Shown in pieces: positions 45,775-54,907 of a stretch of 64,000 bases of DNA. The stretch comes from Mucilaginibacter sp. Its GTDB lineage: Bacteria; Bacteroidota; Bacteroidia; Sphingobacteriales; Sphingobacteriaceae. The DNA is taken from contig NZ_JANYGH010000073.1 of assembly GCF_025362475.1 (NCBI RefSeq), positions 27,312 to 91,311 on the forward strand, given 5' to 3'. Made by a program: the position numbers and the translations under genes. A model generated the notes under the pieces. It saw only the letters and a program-made list of their open reading frames with translations. It made no database searches and had not been told where the DNA came from. The stretch's first letter is position 1; the number at the start of each line of letters is the position of its first letter.

Positions 45775-47406
45775 ATGGCAAAACAAGTTAAATACAATGT
45801 TGAAGCACGCGACGCCTTAAAACGCGGTGTTGATATTTTAGCTAATGCAGTTAAAGTAACATTAGGTCCTAAAGGCAGAAACGTAATTATTGATAAAAAA
45901 TTCGGTTCACCTATCATCACTAAAGATGGTGTAACTGTAGCTAAAGAAATCGAACTGAAAGATGCTTTAGAAAATATGGGTGCCCAGATGGTTAAAGAAG
46001 TTGCATCAAAAACTGCTGATATTGCAGGTGATGGTACTACTACTGCTACTGTTTTAGCACAGGCTATTGTAACTGCAGGTATTAAAAACGTAGCTGCTGG
46101 TGCAAATCCAATGGATTTAAAACGTGGTATTGATAAAGCTGTTTCAGCTGTTGTTGAGAATTTAAAAGCTCAATCACAAACTGTTGGTGAAGACAATAAC
46201 AAAATAAAACAAGTAGCATCTATCTCTGCAAATAATGACGAGGTTATCGGTTCATTAATTGCTGAAGCTATGGCTAAAGTTGGTAAAGACGGTGTTATCA
46301 CTGTTGAAGAAGCTAAAGGAACTGAAACTGAAGTTAAAACTGTTGAAGGTATGCAGTTTGACCGTGGTTACCTTTCTCCTTACTTTGTTACCAATGCAGA
46401 TAAAATGGAAGTTGAATTGGAAAATCCTTACATCCTGATCTATGATAAAAAGATCTCTTCGATGAAAGAATTGCTTCCAATACTTGAAAAACAAGTACAA
46501 ACAGGCAAACCATTATTAATCATTGCCGAAGATCTTGATGGCGAAGCATTAGCTACTTTGGTAGTTAACAAAATTCGCGGGTCACTGAAAGTTGCTGCTG
46601 TTAAAGCTCCAGGTTTTGGCGATCGTCGGAAAGCTATGTTAGAGGATATCGCTATCTTAACTGGTGGTACTTTAATATCTGAAGAAAGAGGTTACAAATT
46701 AGAAAATGCTGATCTTACTTACTTAGGTACTGCTGAGAAAATCATCATTGATAAAGATAACACAACCATTATTAATGGTGCTGGTTCTGCCGATGAGATC
46801 AAAGGTCGTGTTGGCCAGATCAAATCTCAGATCGAATCAACTACATCTGATTACGACCGCGAAAAATTACAGGAACGTTTAGCCAAATTATCTGGTGGTG
46901 TTGCTGTACTTTACGTAGGTGCTGCTACAGAAGTTGAAATGAAAGAGAAAAAAGACCGTGTTGACGATGCTTTACACGCAACCCGTGCGGCTGTTGAAGA
47001 AGGTATTGTTGCTGGTGGTGGTGTAGCCTTCATCCGCGCGGTTGCTGCTTTAGCTGATCTTAAAGGTGAAAACGAAGATGAGAACACTGGTATCCAGATC
47101 ATCCGTCGTGCTATTGAAGAGCCTCTACGTCAGATCTGCGAAAATGCAGGTATTGAAGGATCTATCGTTGTACAAAAAGTTAAAGAAGGCACTGGTGACT
47201 TCGGTTACAATGCCCGTACCGATAAATACGAAAACCTGATTGGTGCAGGCGTTATCGATCCTACTAAAGTAGGTCGTGTAGCTTTAGAAAACGCAGCTTC
47301 AATTGCAGCTATGTTGTTAACAACAGAAGTTGTATTGGCTGATGATCCTGAAGATGCTCCAGCTGGTCCACCAATGGGTGGCGGTGGCATGGGTGGTATG
47401 ATGTAA
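45775..47406 (+). CDS. groEL: Chaperonin GroEL
   Basis: The 543-residue subunit of the 14-mer folding chamber shows the ATP-binding blocks 'VTLGPKGRNVIIDKKFGSP' and 'DIAGDGTTTATVLAQAIV'. The apical domain 'VEGMQFDRGYLSPYFVTNAD' and the conserved 'ALHATRAAVEEGIVAGGGVA' are present, and the flexible GGM tail closes the protein (GGGGMGGMM). Codon use is more uniform and AT-richer than in neighbours, as expected for a highly expressed gene. Confidence 0.98.
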   Translation: MAKQVKYNVEARDALKRGVDILANAVKVTLGPKGRNVIIDKKFGSPIITKDGVTVAKEIELKDALENMGAQMVKEVASKTADIAGDGTTTATVLAQAIVTAGIKNVAAGANPMDLKRGIDKAVSAVVENLKAQSQTVGEDNNKIKQVASISANNDEVIGSLIAEAMAKVGKDGVITVEEAKGTETEVKTVEGMQFDRGYLSPYFVTNADKMEVELENPYILIYDKKISSMKELLPILEKQVQTGKPLLIIAEDLDGEALATLVVNKIRGSLKVAAVKAPGFGDRRKAMLEDIAILTGGTLISEERGYKLENADLTYLGTAEKIIIDKDNTTIINGAGSADEIKGRVGQIKSQIESTTSDYDREKLQERLAKLSGGVAVLYVGAATEVEMKEKKDRVDDALHATRAAVEEGIVAGGGVAFIRAVAALADLKGENEDENTGIQIIRRAIEEPLRQICENAGIEGSIVVQKVKEGTGDFGYNARTDKYENLIGAGVIDPTKVGRVALENAASIAAMLLTTEVVLADDPEDAPAGPPMGGGGMGGMM

Positions 47407-47448
47407 TATCTCCCCTGGCTAATAAAATAGTCAGCTGTTATATATTGC

Positions 47449-47480
47449 AAATCCCTGTATGGTTTTCCATACAGGGATTT
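47449..47480 (+). terminator. Rho-independent terminator after groEL
   Basis: A perfect 14-bp stem, AAATCCCTGTATGG (47449-47462) with 47467-47480, and a TTTT loop, followed by TGCTTTTG. It lies 42 bp past the groEL stop. Confidence 0.9.
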
Positions 47481-47641
47481 TGCTTTTGTGGTCTCTGTAT
47501 AGTCATTCAAACGTAAACGGATAGTCATTAATTAATCATTTGATTAATTTTGAAAACTATATGTGGCGTTAATACGTAATTTTGTGTAACAATCCTAAAA
47601 GGTTCAACCTTAGGCACAGGATTTGAATAAAGGATATCGTC

Positions 47642-47743
47642 ATGAAAAATATTACACAAAAATCAAAACAATTGCACAGTGCCATAGTAGATTGGCTGCT
47701 GTTTAAAGGCCCTGAACTATTCATTACTATTTACGGTAAGTAA
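47642..47743 (+). pseudogene. 33-codon frame resembling an MscS N-terminus
   Basis: The short frame ends in 'VDWLLFKGPELFITIYGK', which aligns with 'HVWLITKGPKYVAGIIIF' at the start of the intact MscS gene 26 bp downstream (shared WLxxKGP). The DNA around GGCTG..TTAAAGGCCC is also similar. It looks like a leftover of a tandem copy, but a short leader peptide cannot be excluded. Confidence 0.35.
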
Positions 47744-47751
47744 TTAATTTT

Positions 47752-47759
47752 TACTTTTG
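47752..47759 (+). promoter_or_regulatory. Candidate -7 box TACTTTTG of mscS gene
   Basis: This matches TAnnTTTG 9 bp before the ATG at 47769. A TTG at 47757 lies inside the box, which supports the ATG as the real start. Confidence 0.4.
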
Positions 47760-47768
47760 CTTCCAATT

Positions 47769-48557
47769 ATGGAAGTAAAAGAGTTTTATCAAATGTTCCA
47801 CGTTTGGCTGATTACTAAAGGCCCCAAATACGTAGCTGGAATAATTATTTTTTTTATAGGTCTTTGGTTAATTAGGTTCTTACGCACGCGGCTCCGCGAT
47901 AGAATGCTCAAAAGGGGCATTCATTCTTCATTACAACCCTTCTTTTTAAGTTTAACAATTACCTCGCTTTACGTACTGCTGGTGATATGGGTAATGAATA
48001 TTATGACTTGGGAAATGACCATTTTCACAACCATAATAGGTGCCTTTAGTGTTGCAGCGGGTTTAGCGTTATCAGGAACTTTTCAAAATTTTGCTGGTGG
48101 GGTACTTATACTTTTATTAAAACCATTTGAGCTTGATGATAGCATAGTAGCCCAGGGGCAGGATGGCAGGGTAACATCTATCCAGATGTTTTATACCGTT
48201 TTAATTACTGCCGATAATAAGCAGGTTATTATTCCCAATGGTAAGCTATTTAACGAGGTTATAGTGAACGTAACGCGCGAAGGCAGGCGTAGGCTTGATT
48301 TCGAGATTAAGATAGCTTATGCCAATGATTTGGATAAGGTAAAGGCGATCATTAATAACGCCATCAATACCACGGAAAATTTGCTTGATGAACCAGCGGC
48401 AAGAGTAGGCATTATCTCGATGGAAATAGATTCCGTTAGGATCACTATAAATGTATGGGTTGTGCCCGCCAATTTCTTAACCGCCAAAATTGACCTCCAG
48501 GAAAAAATATTTAAAGAATTTAGCGCCAATGGAGTTGCTTTCCCTAAGGCAGGATAA
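47769..48557 (+). CDS. Small-conductance mechanosensitive channel (MscS family)
   Basis: The 262-residue inner-membrane channel opens on membrane tension to release solutes after osmotic downshock. The layout is a compact MscS with three N-terminal helices (about 15-35, 55-80, 88-115). The pore-lining TM3 has the family Gly/Ala pattern 'GAFSVAAGLALSGTFQNFAGG'-like, residues 87-107. A beta domain ('PFELDDSIVAQGQDGRVTSI', 'NKQVIIPNGKLF') and an alpha/beta C-terminus follow. I chose the ATG at 47769 over an upstream TTG. Confidence 0.93.
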   Translation: MEVKEFYQMFHVWLITKGPKYVAGIIIFFIGLWLIRFLRTRLRDRMLKRGIHSSLQPFFLSLTITSLYVLLVIWVMNIMTWEMTIFTTIIGAFSVAAGLALSGTFQNFAGGVLILLLKPFELDDSIVAQGQDGRVTSIQMFYTVLITADNKQVIIPNGKLFNEVIVNVTREGRRRLDFEIKIAYANDLDKVKAIINNAINTTENLLDEPAARVGIISMEIDSVRITINVWVVPANFLTAKIDLQEKIFKEFSANGVAFPKAG

Positions 48558-48562
48558 TAAGG

Positions 48563-48597
48563 GAGTCAAGAGGTAAGAATCAAGAGTTAAGAAATAA
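48563..48597. repeat. Solo heptamer array (GARTYAA words) after MscS gene
   Basis: Four tandem GARTYAA-type words, with one variant (GAGGTAA) and a degenerate fifth, start 5 bp after the MscS stop in the orientation of the left end at 41104. An ATG CGC CAC at 48606 sits at almost the same spacing (15 vs 14 nt) as the ATG CGG CAT of the four-helix gene. There the sequence then turns into a GCGAGCGCAGCGTGGCAA repeat. Confidence 0.65.
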
Positions 48598-48651
48598 TGT
48601 TTTATATGCGCCACGTTATTGCGAGCGCAGCGTGGCAAGTTATAGAATCCC

Positions 48652-48684
48652 AGACTTACGAAGTTTTTAAAACTTCGTAAGTCT
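48652..48684. terminator. Perfect 16-bp palindrome between convergent genes
   Basis: AGACTTACGAAGTTTT (48652-48667) and 48669-48684 pair exactly around a single central T. It sits between the MscS gene and the convergent DUF58 gene and can end transcription from both sides. Confidence 0.7.
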
Positions 48685-48730
48685 TCGCCGCTTGTGATTT
48701 CCACCTTTGTAGTTTCACTGTATTTTCTTC

Positions 48731-50077
48731 TTAAATCTTCTGCTTAGCCTTCAACTCCAGATACTTATTAATTGTATTAATCGTCAAATTTTGCGGCGGA
48801 CTTAATATAGATTGTATCCCGTATTTAGCCAGCTCCTTTACAATAAGTTTTTTATCGTAGGCGAATTTTTCGGCAATGGTTTTTATGTAGATGCCTTCAA
48901 CATCCTTCGCCGGTTTTTCGCTAAGGGTTTTAAGTTCGGTGTTCTCAAAAAACACGACCAGCAGCAGGTGGAATTTGGCAATCCTTTTTAAATAAGGTAA
49001 TTGCCTTTCCAGGGCGTTCATGCTTTCATAATTGGTGAAAAACACTACCAGGCTGCGTTGCTTTATTACATTACGTACGGTGCTGTAAAGCAGCTCCATA
49101 TTGGTTTCCAGGTAACGCGTCCGTTCCTTGTATAAAACCTCCAGTATTTTATTCAGCTGCGCAGGCTTCCTATCGGCGGGAATAACGGCGCCAATTTTTT
49201 CTGATGCGGTGATCAAGCCGGCTTTATCTTCTTTTATCAATGCCACGCTTGATAACACCAGGCTTGCATTTATGGCATAGTCGAGCAAGCTCAACCCATC
49301 GAAAGGCATTTTCATAGCCCTTGATTTATCAATTACACAATATACATGCTGTGATTTTTCATCGGTATAGGAGTTAACCATGAGGTTGCCTTGCCTCGCG
49401 GTGGCTTTCCAGTTTATGGTACGATAATCGTCGCCGGCAACATAGCTTTTCACCTGTTCAAATTCAAGGCTGTGGCCAATGCGCCGTATTTTTTTAATAC
49501 CGATATCTGTTAACCGGTTTGATATCGCCATTAGCTCGAATTTACGCATCTGCAGAAACGATGGATATACCGGTAATGTTTCCGCCTGTTCAAATGTGTA
49601 ACGACGACTGATAAAGCCTAAAGGCGATTTTGCGTAAACGTGAATATCGCCAAACTCATATTCGCCGCGTTTTGTGGGCCGTAACACGTAGTTGATCAGT
49701 TTACGCTCGTGTGATTTTAAGTTTGTTTTAAACCAAACATCTCGCTTTTGAAACTGAAAAGGGATCTCATCAATAATGCCGGCGCTTATATTAAAAGAAT
49801 ACCAGTTTTCAATGTATACGCCAAGATCATTGTTATCGCTATTGCTTAACCTTTCGGGTGCATGGCGCTTTGCAAATACACCATTCCTGGTTTTGTAAAG
49901 CATTACTATATCAATTAAAACCAACGATAACAGTAACCAAAACACCAGCTCGGGAATAGAACCCAGCCATGTGAAAAAGAAGGAAAGCAGGAACAACACC
50001 GCGCAGGCCCCCAAACCCGCAAACAGGCGGTTGGTTAAAAAAAGATCCGTATAAAACAGGCCGTATATTTTTTTCAC
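48731..50077 (-). CDS. DUF58 domain membrane protein
   Basis: The 448-residue protein has two N-terminal transmembrane helices (about 15-35 and 38-58), then a beta-rich part. The DUF58 signature 'YVAGDDYRTINWKATARQGN' precedes a vWA-like fold ('VYCVIDKSRAMKMPFDGLSL'). DUF58 proteins are almost always encoded with MoxR AAA+ ATPases, which are thought to act as chaperones on vWA-type partners. It is the last gene of the seven-gene MoxR region and starts 10 bp after the MoxR gene. Confidence 0.9.
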   Translation of the reverse strand: MKKIYGLFYTDLFLTNRLFAGLGACAVLFLLSFFFTWLGSIPELVFWLLLSLVLIDIVMLYKTRNGVFAKRHAPERLSNSDNNDLGVYIENWYSFNISAGIIDEIPFQFQKRDVWFKTNLKSHERKLINYVLRPTKRGEYEFGDIHVYAKSPLGFISRRYTFEQAETLPVYPSFLQMRKFELMAISNRLTDIGIKKIRRIGHSLEFEQVKSYVAGDDYRTINWKATARQGNLMVNSYTDEKSQHVYCVIDKSRAMKMPFDGLSLLDYAINASLVLSSVALIKEDKAGLITASEKIGAVIPADRKPAQLNKILEVLYKERTRYLETNMELLYSTVRNVIKQRSLVVFFTNYESMNALERQLPYLKRIAKFHLLLVVFFENTELKTLSEKPAKDVEGIYIKTIAEKFAYDKKLIVKELAKYGIQSILSPPQNLTINTINKYLELKAKQKI

Positions 50078-50087
50078 TCCGGGTATG

Positions 50088-51065
50088 TTATCGTGGTATT
50101 TCTATTTTTTGTATAATCTGGGCTATAACCTCATCTGGTGTTACGCCTTCCATTTCCTTATCCGGAGTAAGCATAATACGGTGCCTTAAAACAGGTGCAG
50201 CTACGTAGATAATATCTTCGGGGGTTACAAAATCACGCCCTCTGATTGCCGCCAATGCTTTAGCCCCATTGATTATGGCCAGTGATGCCCGTGGCGAACC
50301 ACCCAGGTACAACGCCTTGTGATTGCGGCTTTCAAAAACAATTTTTGCGGTAAACTCAAGCAATTTATGTTCAACATGCAGGGCTTTTACCTGTTGCCTT
50401 AATGCAATAATTTCTGCTGCCGATAATACCGGTTCAATATGGTTTAGCTGGTCGGTTGTTTTTTGTTGGTGTTGTTGGGTAATGATGGCTATTTCGTCGG
50501 CCAGTGAGGGGTATTTGATCTCTATTTTAAAAAGGAACCTATCAAGCTGTGCTTCCGGCAGGCGATAGGTGCCCTCCTGTTCAACGGGGTTTTGGGTAGC
50601 CAATACTGTAAAAGGCTCCTCCATTTTATAGGTGTGGCCATCTACGGTTACCTGTTTTTCCTCCATTGCCTCAAACAATGCAGATTGTGTTTTGGCAGGT
50701 GCCCGGTTTATTTCATCTATCAGGATGATATTGCCGAAGATAGGTCCCCGCTTAAACTCAAACTCAGTTGATTTGGGATTGAAAACCGATGTGCCCAGGA
50801 TATCAGAAGGCATGAGGTCTGGTGTAAACTGTATGCGCGAATAGCGGGCATCAATAGCCTTTGAAATAAGTTTTGCAGTAAGTGTTTTAGCTACCCCGGG
50901 TACGCCCTCTATTAAAATATGCCCATCTGCCAGGATACCCGCAATCAGCAGATCAATTGATTCCTGCTGGCCAACAATTATTTTTGCGAGTGTAGCTTTT
51001 ATTTGTTCAACCGCTGTGCCCAGCTTGCTCAAATCGGTTCGTTGTTCAAAAAATTCATTTTCCAT
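50088..51065 (-). CDS. MoxR family AAA+ ATPase
   Basis: The 325-residue ATPase has Walker A 'GVPGVAKTLTAKLIS', Walker B 'NIILIDEINRAPAKTQSALF', 'MEEKQVTVDGHTYKMEEPF', sensor 1 'VLATQNPVEQEGTYRLPEAQ' and the sensor-2 region 'GGSPRASLAIINGAKALAAI'. MoxR proteins help assemble or remodel vWA/DUF58 partners. I chose the start at 51065 ('MENEFFEQRTDLSKLG'), because a longer frame would overlap the DUF4350 gene by 29 bp. The DUF58 partner follows directly. Confidence 0.95.
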   Translation of the reverse strand: MENEFFEQRTDLSKLGTAVEQIKATLAKIIVGQQESIDLLIAGILADGHILIEGVPGVAKTLTAKLISKAIDARYSRIQFTPDLMPSDILGTSVFNPKSTEFEFKRGPIFGNIILIDEINRAPAKTQSALFEAMEEKQVTVDGHTYKMEEPFTVLATQNPVEQEGTYRLPEAQLDRFLFKIEIKYPSLADEIAIITQQHQQKTTDQLNHIEPVLSAAEIIALRQQVKALHVEHKLLEFTAKIVFESRNHKALYLGGSPRASLAIINGAKALAAIRGRDFVTPEDIIYVAAPVLRHRIMLTPDKEMEGVTPDEVIAQIIQKIEIPR

Positions 51066-51066
51066 A

Positions 51067-52245
51067 TTACCTGGATTGGGTATAAAATTGTTCAATAAGA
51101 TAGTTAAGTTTAATTAGTTCCTGATCGGTAATGTGTGCATGCGTATTTATAAAATTTATAGCATTCACAATATTACGTGCCAATTGGGGCTCAATACCAG
51201 TTTTCCTGGTCATTATTTCGGTAAATTCCTCATCCAGTTTGCCGGTTTTTAATTTATGCTGATCGCGCAGGTACTCTAAAAAATAGATGGCTTTTTTATG
51301 CGCGATATTGGCGTTGTTTCGTTTTTCGTAATAAACCTGGCCAACTACAGTAACAAAATCAATGGTTGAGTTTTGCAGCGGTGCAATTACAGGTATAATG
51401 CGTTGCCTGCGTTTTACTTCATACAATACAAAAATCAGCAAACTGAAAAGTGATATGTAATAAGCCCAGCTTAAAGCCGGATTTGATAAAAATACGCGCA
51501 TAGGTGATTCTGCATCGCCAGATCCCTGGGTATAATACTCATCCCATAGCAGCTGCTTGGTGTTTCTAACGTACGATAATGCCGTAGCTGCATAAGCAGC
51601 GCCCTGGGGTGTAAGCAGGCTATAATTGCTCAGCATTTTAGGGTTAGCCATGAGGTACAAATTGCCTTTGCCAAAGCGGTATTTTATAAAATTGGCTTTG
51701 CGGCTATCATTCTGACCTAATACGGTTGCCTTTGCGGTATCAATGCTATTGAAATAAAAACTGCCGCATCCTTTATCAAGCTGGTGAAATTTTGCAGTAT
51801 CTAAGGCCGGGTTTAAAAATCTTATAGGCGTTTTCCCCTGCTGGAAAGTAAAATCTGCTCTTGTATCTATATGTAGCTTTTTTTGGAGTAAAGTGCCAAA
51901 ATCAGATGCCGCAATAAAAACGTCATTGCCTTTGGCAATGTATTTTACCAGTTGTCCATACTCGACTTTGGTTACATCAATCCCTGGGCATATAATGATG
52001 TATGAAGATTCCTTCAGGCTCTCATTAGTGAGGGCATTATAAACGGGTTCGCGGCGCGGATTTAACGTAGCTCCCGGGAAAAGATCCTTAACCCTTTTGT
52101 AAATTATATAGGTGCCAAAGGGCGTTTTATCTTTATTAACAAATGTTTCTGCCCAGTTTATAGGTTTGGGGCGGTTTAAGTTGGCGACTATATAAATGGT
52201 AAATAATGCGGTTGCCCCAATGATATAATATTTAAGATCTTTCAT
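51067..52245 (-). CDS. DUF4350 domain membrane protein
   Basis: The 392-residue protein has an N-terminal transmembrane helix (about 7-24) and a second one near residue 262 ('YYISLFSLLIFVLYEVKRRQ'). Between them is a periplasmic domain with a GATase-like/DUF4350 pattern ('SSYIIICPGIDVTKVEYGQL', 'GKGNLYLMANPKMLSNYSLL'). A cytoplasmic helical tail follows. DUF4350 is a standard member of MoxR-DUF58 clusters; its job is unknown. The start overlaps the previous gene's stop by 4 bp. Confidence 0.85.
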   Translation of the reverse strand: MKDLKYYIIGATALFTIYIVANLNRPKPINWAETFVNKDKTPFGTYIIYKRVKDLFPGATLNPRREPVYNALTNESLKESSYIIICPGIDVTKVEYGQLVKYIAKGNDVFIAASDFGTLLQKKLHIDTRADFTFQQGKTPIRFLNPALDTAKFHQLDKGCGSFYFNSIDTAKATVLGQNDSRKANFIKYRFGKGNLYLMANPKMLSNYSLLTPQGAAYAATALSYVRNTKQLLWDEYYTQGSGDAESPMRVFLSNPALSWAYYISLFSLLIFVLYEVKRRQRIIPVIAPLQNSTIDFVTVVGQVYYEKRNNANIAHKKAIYFLEYLRDQHKLKTGKLDEEFTEIMTRKTGIEPQLARNIVNAINFINTHAHITDQELIKLNYLIEQFYTQSR

Positions 52246-52970
52246 GCCAGTTGTTTTTTAAAGTTTTGAAACAACTGGTTAATGTTTTTAAATGCATTGC
52301 TATCAATAGAGAAGCCGCCGTACCAAACATATTCAAACTGGCGGGTTAATAGTGTAAAAGCCTGCCGTAATGAAGGATCGTTTAATTCATAAATATAAGC
52401 CGAATTGGTTTTATCAGTTTGCCAGCGTATAAGTTCATTATCGCTTAATTGCTTGAGGCATTTTAAATAAAGCAGGCGTACGGCCAGCCGGTAGTTATGC
52501 AGGGCTATGGCTTTTTCAATTTCGGCGTCAAAGTTTATTTCGTGTATGTTTTCAAGCGACTCGGTATAATGCAGGGTTTTGTTTGCCTGCCCCATCCATA
52601 GCTTAACGGCGTCCATCCCTACAAGCTTAAAGCTTACATATACAAGTAAGGCAACTGCAAGCGCCAGCAAAGTGTATTTAATAAACGCGCCGGCTAACGG
52701 GCTGTTACTCAATTTGCCAAAAAGCTTGTTCCAAAAATACGCCCAAAATCTATCCCAGGCACTGGGGGCCTCTATAACGGTACCGTTGTAATTAAATTCT
52801 TTGGCCTTTTTGTATGTATTGATGGAGTCGGCGCTAAAGCTTTTAACAACAATGGCCGAGCTATCTGTTTGTAATTTTGCAGGTGTTTTTTTTACCGATG
52901 CAGCAAATGCCCCGCCCGAAAATAAACCCGCTATCAGTACAAATAAAAACGTAAATAACAGTTTTTGCAT
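52242..52970 (-). CDS. DUF4129 domain membrane protein
   Basis: The 242-residue protein has a signal peptide ('QKLLFTFLFVLIAGLFSGGA'), a periplasmic stretch, one transmembrane helix (about 98-118) and a cytoplasmic DUF4129 helical domain. In that domain 'ALHNYRLAVRLLYLKCLKQL', 'DNELIRWQTDKTNSAYI' and 'FEYVWYGGFSIDSNAF' are typical. A longer frame exists upstream but overlaps the next gene, so the Met at 52970 is preferred. DUF4129 proteins accompany MoxR systems and transglutaminase-like proteins. Confidence 0.85.
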   Translation of the reverse strand: MQKLLFTFLFVLIAGLFSGGAFAASVKKTPAKLQTDSSAIVVKSFSADSINTYKKAKEFNYNGTVIEAPSAWDRFWAYFWNKLFGKLSNSPLAGAFIKYTLLALAVALLVYVSFKLVGMDAVKLWMGQANKTLHYTESLENIHEINFDAEIEKAIALHNYRLAVRLLYLKCLKQLSDNELIRWQTDKTNSAYIYELNDPSLRQAFTLLTRQFEYVWYGGFSIDSNAFKNINQLFQNFKKQLA

Positions 52971-52974
52971 AAGC

Positions 52975-53859
52975 TTAATATTGTTCGGCAGGCAAATCAT
53001 TGCTGTTATCGGTGCCTTTGCCAAACGTATCAATACGGCCTAAAATACCGGTGCCATCCTTTTGCTCCGAAAGGCTGAAATAGCACATCGTTAATGCAAT
53101 TGCCGGTAAGGTGTACGCAAGCATTAACACATTGCGCATAATGCTGAAAAATATCACAATTGGTGTATTAAAGCTTTTAAGCGATACAAATGAGCGGGTT
53201 GTAAGTATCAGGCTCATGGGTACATTAATAAAGGCGCCCAAAACGCTTACGATGATACTCATGATGACGATAACCCCAAAAACCGTCCACCAGTTATCTT
53301 TTACTAATGTGAAACTTTTATTGAAAGCATAGCTGAATGAGGTATTTTCCATCACTATAATGGGAAATAAAAGGTAAAGCGGCGGCATCAGGTATATGCC
53401 GGGAATGATACATAAAAGAAAACCTACAAACATTAGCAGTACCATTAATACGCTACTGCCCAGCGCCCGCCAAAAGTAGTATTTAAAAAATCCCCAAACC
53501 TCGGCAAAGGTAGGCTGTCTATCTTTTCTTTCCAGGTAAACAGCAATATAGCAAAGCGTAACCAGGTATATGCTTAACTGCGCAAATACCAGTATAAGCG
53601 CATTTACAATAACGGTTATTGCATATGAGTAAGCTGTTGTTGCAGAATCATACGTATCGGGATTGAATTTTGTGGTTGTTAAGCCTACTAATTTTAGTTG
53701 GGTAAGGGCGGTTGTAGCAGCGCCTGCAAGCACAAAAAAACCGCATATAATAAATAATGCTTTAAATAAGGGTTTAAAGTTTTCCTTTAAAAAAGTAAAT
53801 GTGTCATTTATAATTTCGCCAAAATCGCGAACACGTCTTAATTCAATAGGTTGTTTCAT
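52975..53859 (-). CDS. Multi-pass membrane protein of the MoxR region
   Basis: The 294-residue integral membrane protein has about six helices and a short cytoplasmic N-terminus ('RRVRDFGEIINDTFTFLKEN'). This recalls the glycerophosphodiester-phosphodiesterase membrane-domain/DUF7544-like proteins found in the same gene neighbourhoods. Its function is unknown. It overlaps the SpoIIM gene by 17 bp and is followed by the DUF4129 gene after 4 bp, so translation is probably coupled. Confidence 0.72.
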   Translation of the reverse strand: MKQPIELRRVRDFGEIINDTFTFLKENFKPLFKALFIICGFFVLAGAATTALTQLKLVGLTTTKFNPDTYDSATTAYSYAITVIVNALILVFAQLSIYLVTLCYIAVYLERKDRQPTFAEVWGFFKYYFWRALGSSVLMVLLMFVGFLLCIIPGIYLMPPLYLLFPIIVMENTSFSYAFNKSFTLVKDNWWTVFGVIVIMSIIVSVLGAFINVPMSLILTTRSFVSLKSFNTPIVIFFSIMRNVLMLAYTLPAIALTMCYFSLSEQKDGTGILGRIDTFGKGTDNSNDLPAEQY

Positions 53860-54817
53860 TAATTATAAGGTTTGTGTTTAGTTTTTTATTTAGTAATGCC
53901 GGGTACAATATTACGTACCAAATGATGAACACCAATGACGATGCTAAAATAGTTATGCTTAACCAGGCAGGCATTTCGGTATGCCGGGTTACAAAACTTT
54001 CAAAAAAGGCGGCTGTAAGAATGATAGGGATTATGCCTATAGTTATTTTTAACCCTGCTTTTGCACCGTTTTTTACCGATACCAAACGGGTGTGGGTTTT
54101 AGGGAAAAGTAAACTGTTCCCCAAAATGAGCCCGGCTGCGCCTGCAATGATAAATGACGAAATCTCCAATGTGCCATGAATCCATATTACCAGCACAGAT
54201 TGCAGACCAAGACCTTTGCTAAAAAAATAGTATTGAAACGAGCCCAGCATAATGCCATTTTGCAAACTCACATACAATGTTCCTATCGAAAAGAAAATCC
54301 CCAGTACAAAAAAAATGACAGCAACTTTTGTGTTGTTGGCAGCTATCATCAAATAAATGGCAACAGATGAGCTATCTTTATATACACCAAAAGGATCGCC
54401 TTTGGCTATGTTATCATTAGTCATATTCACATAATCATTGCCCATGATCAGTTTTACAAAATTGGTATCGTACTTTGCAGATAGGACACCCATGAGCGTG
54501 AAGATTATAAAAAAAATAAAAGAGTAAAGAAGCTGCCTTCGGTAAGTATAAAATATAAGCGGAAGCTCATATTGCCAAAAGCTTATAAAGCGATTGGTTT
54601 TTTCCTTTTTGTTTTTATAGATAGATTGATGAAAACTGGCAGCAAGGCCATTTAAATATTGTGTTGTTTTTGATTTTGGATAAAAAGTTTTAGCGTAGGC
54701 CAGGTCATCTGTTATAGCGATAAAAGCCGATGCAAGTTCATCCGGATCATTTGTCTTATTCTCCTCGTATTCCTTCCATTTTTTTGAACTTTGTTTAATA
54801 AACAGGGCTTCGCGCAT
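53843..54817 (-). CDS. Stage II sporulation protein M-like (SpoIIM) membrane protein
   Basis: The 324-residue protein has a helical cytoplasmic N-terminus (about 1-90) and then five transmembrane helices with the SpoIIM/DUF95 pattern 'WIHGTLEISSFIIAGAAGLI'. In non-sporulating bacteria these proteins occur with RDD and MoxR genes and have no sporulation role; transport or envelope remodelling is guessed. It is the first gene of the minus-strand cluster and is divergent from the RDD gene across 90 bp. Confidence 0.88.
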   Translation of the reverse strand: MREALFIKQSSKKWKEYEENKTNDPDELASAFIAITDDLAYAKTFYPKSKTTQYLNGLAASFHQSIYKNKKEKTNRFISFWQYELPLIFYTYRRQLLYSFIFFIIFTLMGVLSAKYDTNFVKLIMGNDYVNMTNDNIAKGDPFGVYKDSSSVAIYLMIAANNTKVAVIFFVLGIFFSIGTLYVSLQNGIMLGSFQYYFFSKGLGLQSVLVIWIHGTLEISSFIIAGAAGLILGNSLLFPKTHTRLVSVKNGAKAGLKITIGIIPIILTAAFFESFVTRHTEMPAWLSITILASSLVFIIWYVILYPALLNKKLNTNLIINETTY

Positions 54818-54894
54818 CTTTTTTTAGCGATTATTTTTTTGTTTAAAATACTCACAAAACTTTAATAAGCAATCATATTTTTAAATAACAAATA

Positions 54895-54902
54895 TATCTT
54901 TG
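54895..54902 (+). promoter_or_regulatory. Candidate -7 box TATCTTTG of RDD gene
   Basis: This matches TAnnTTTG only 5 bp before the ATG at 54908, which would make a nearly leaderless mRNA. It is in the shared divergent promoter region. Confidence 0.35.
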
Positions 54903-54907
54903 TTAAG

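Larger units (their letters stand above)
47407..47768. other. 362-bp gap between groEL and the MscS gene
   Basis: The gap holds the groEL terminator (47449-47480), a 33-codon reading frame that resembles the start of the following MscS protein (47642-47743), and a candidate promoter box (47752-47759). I see nothing else structured in it. Confidence 0.7.
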
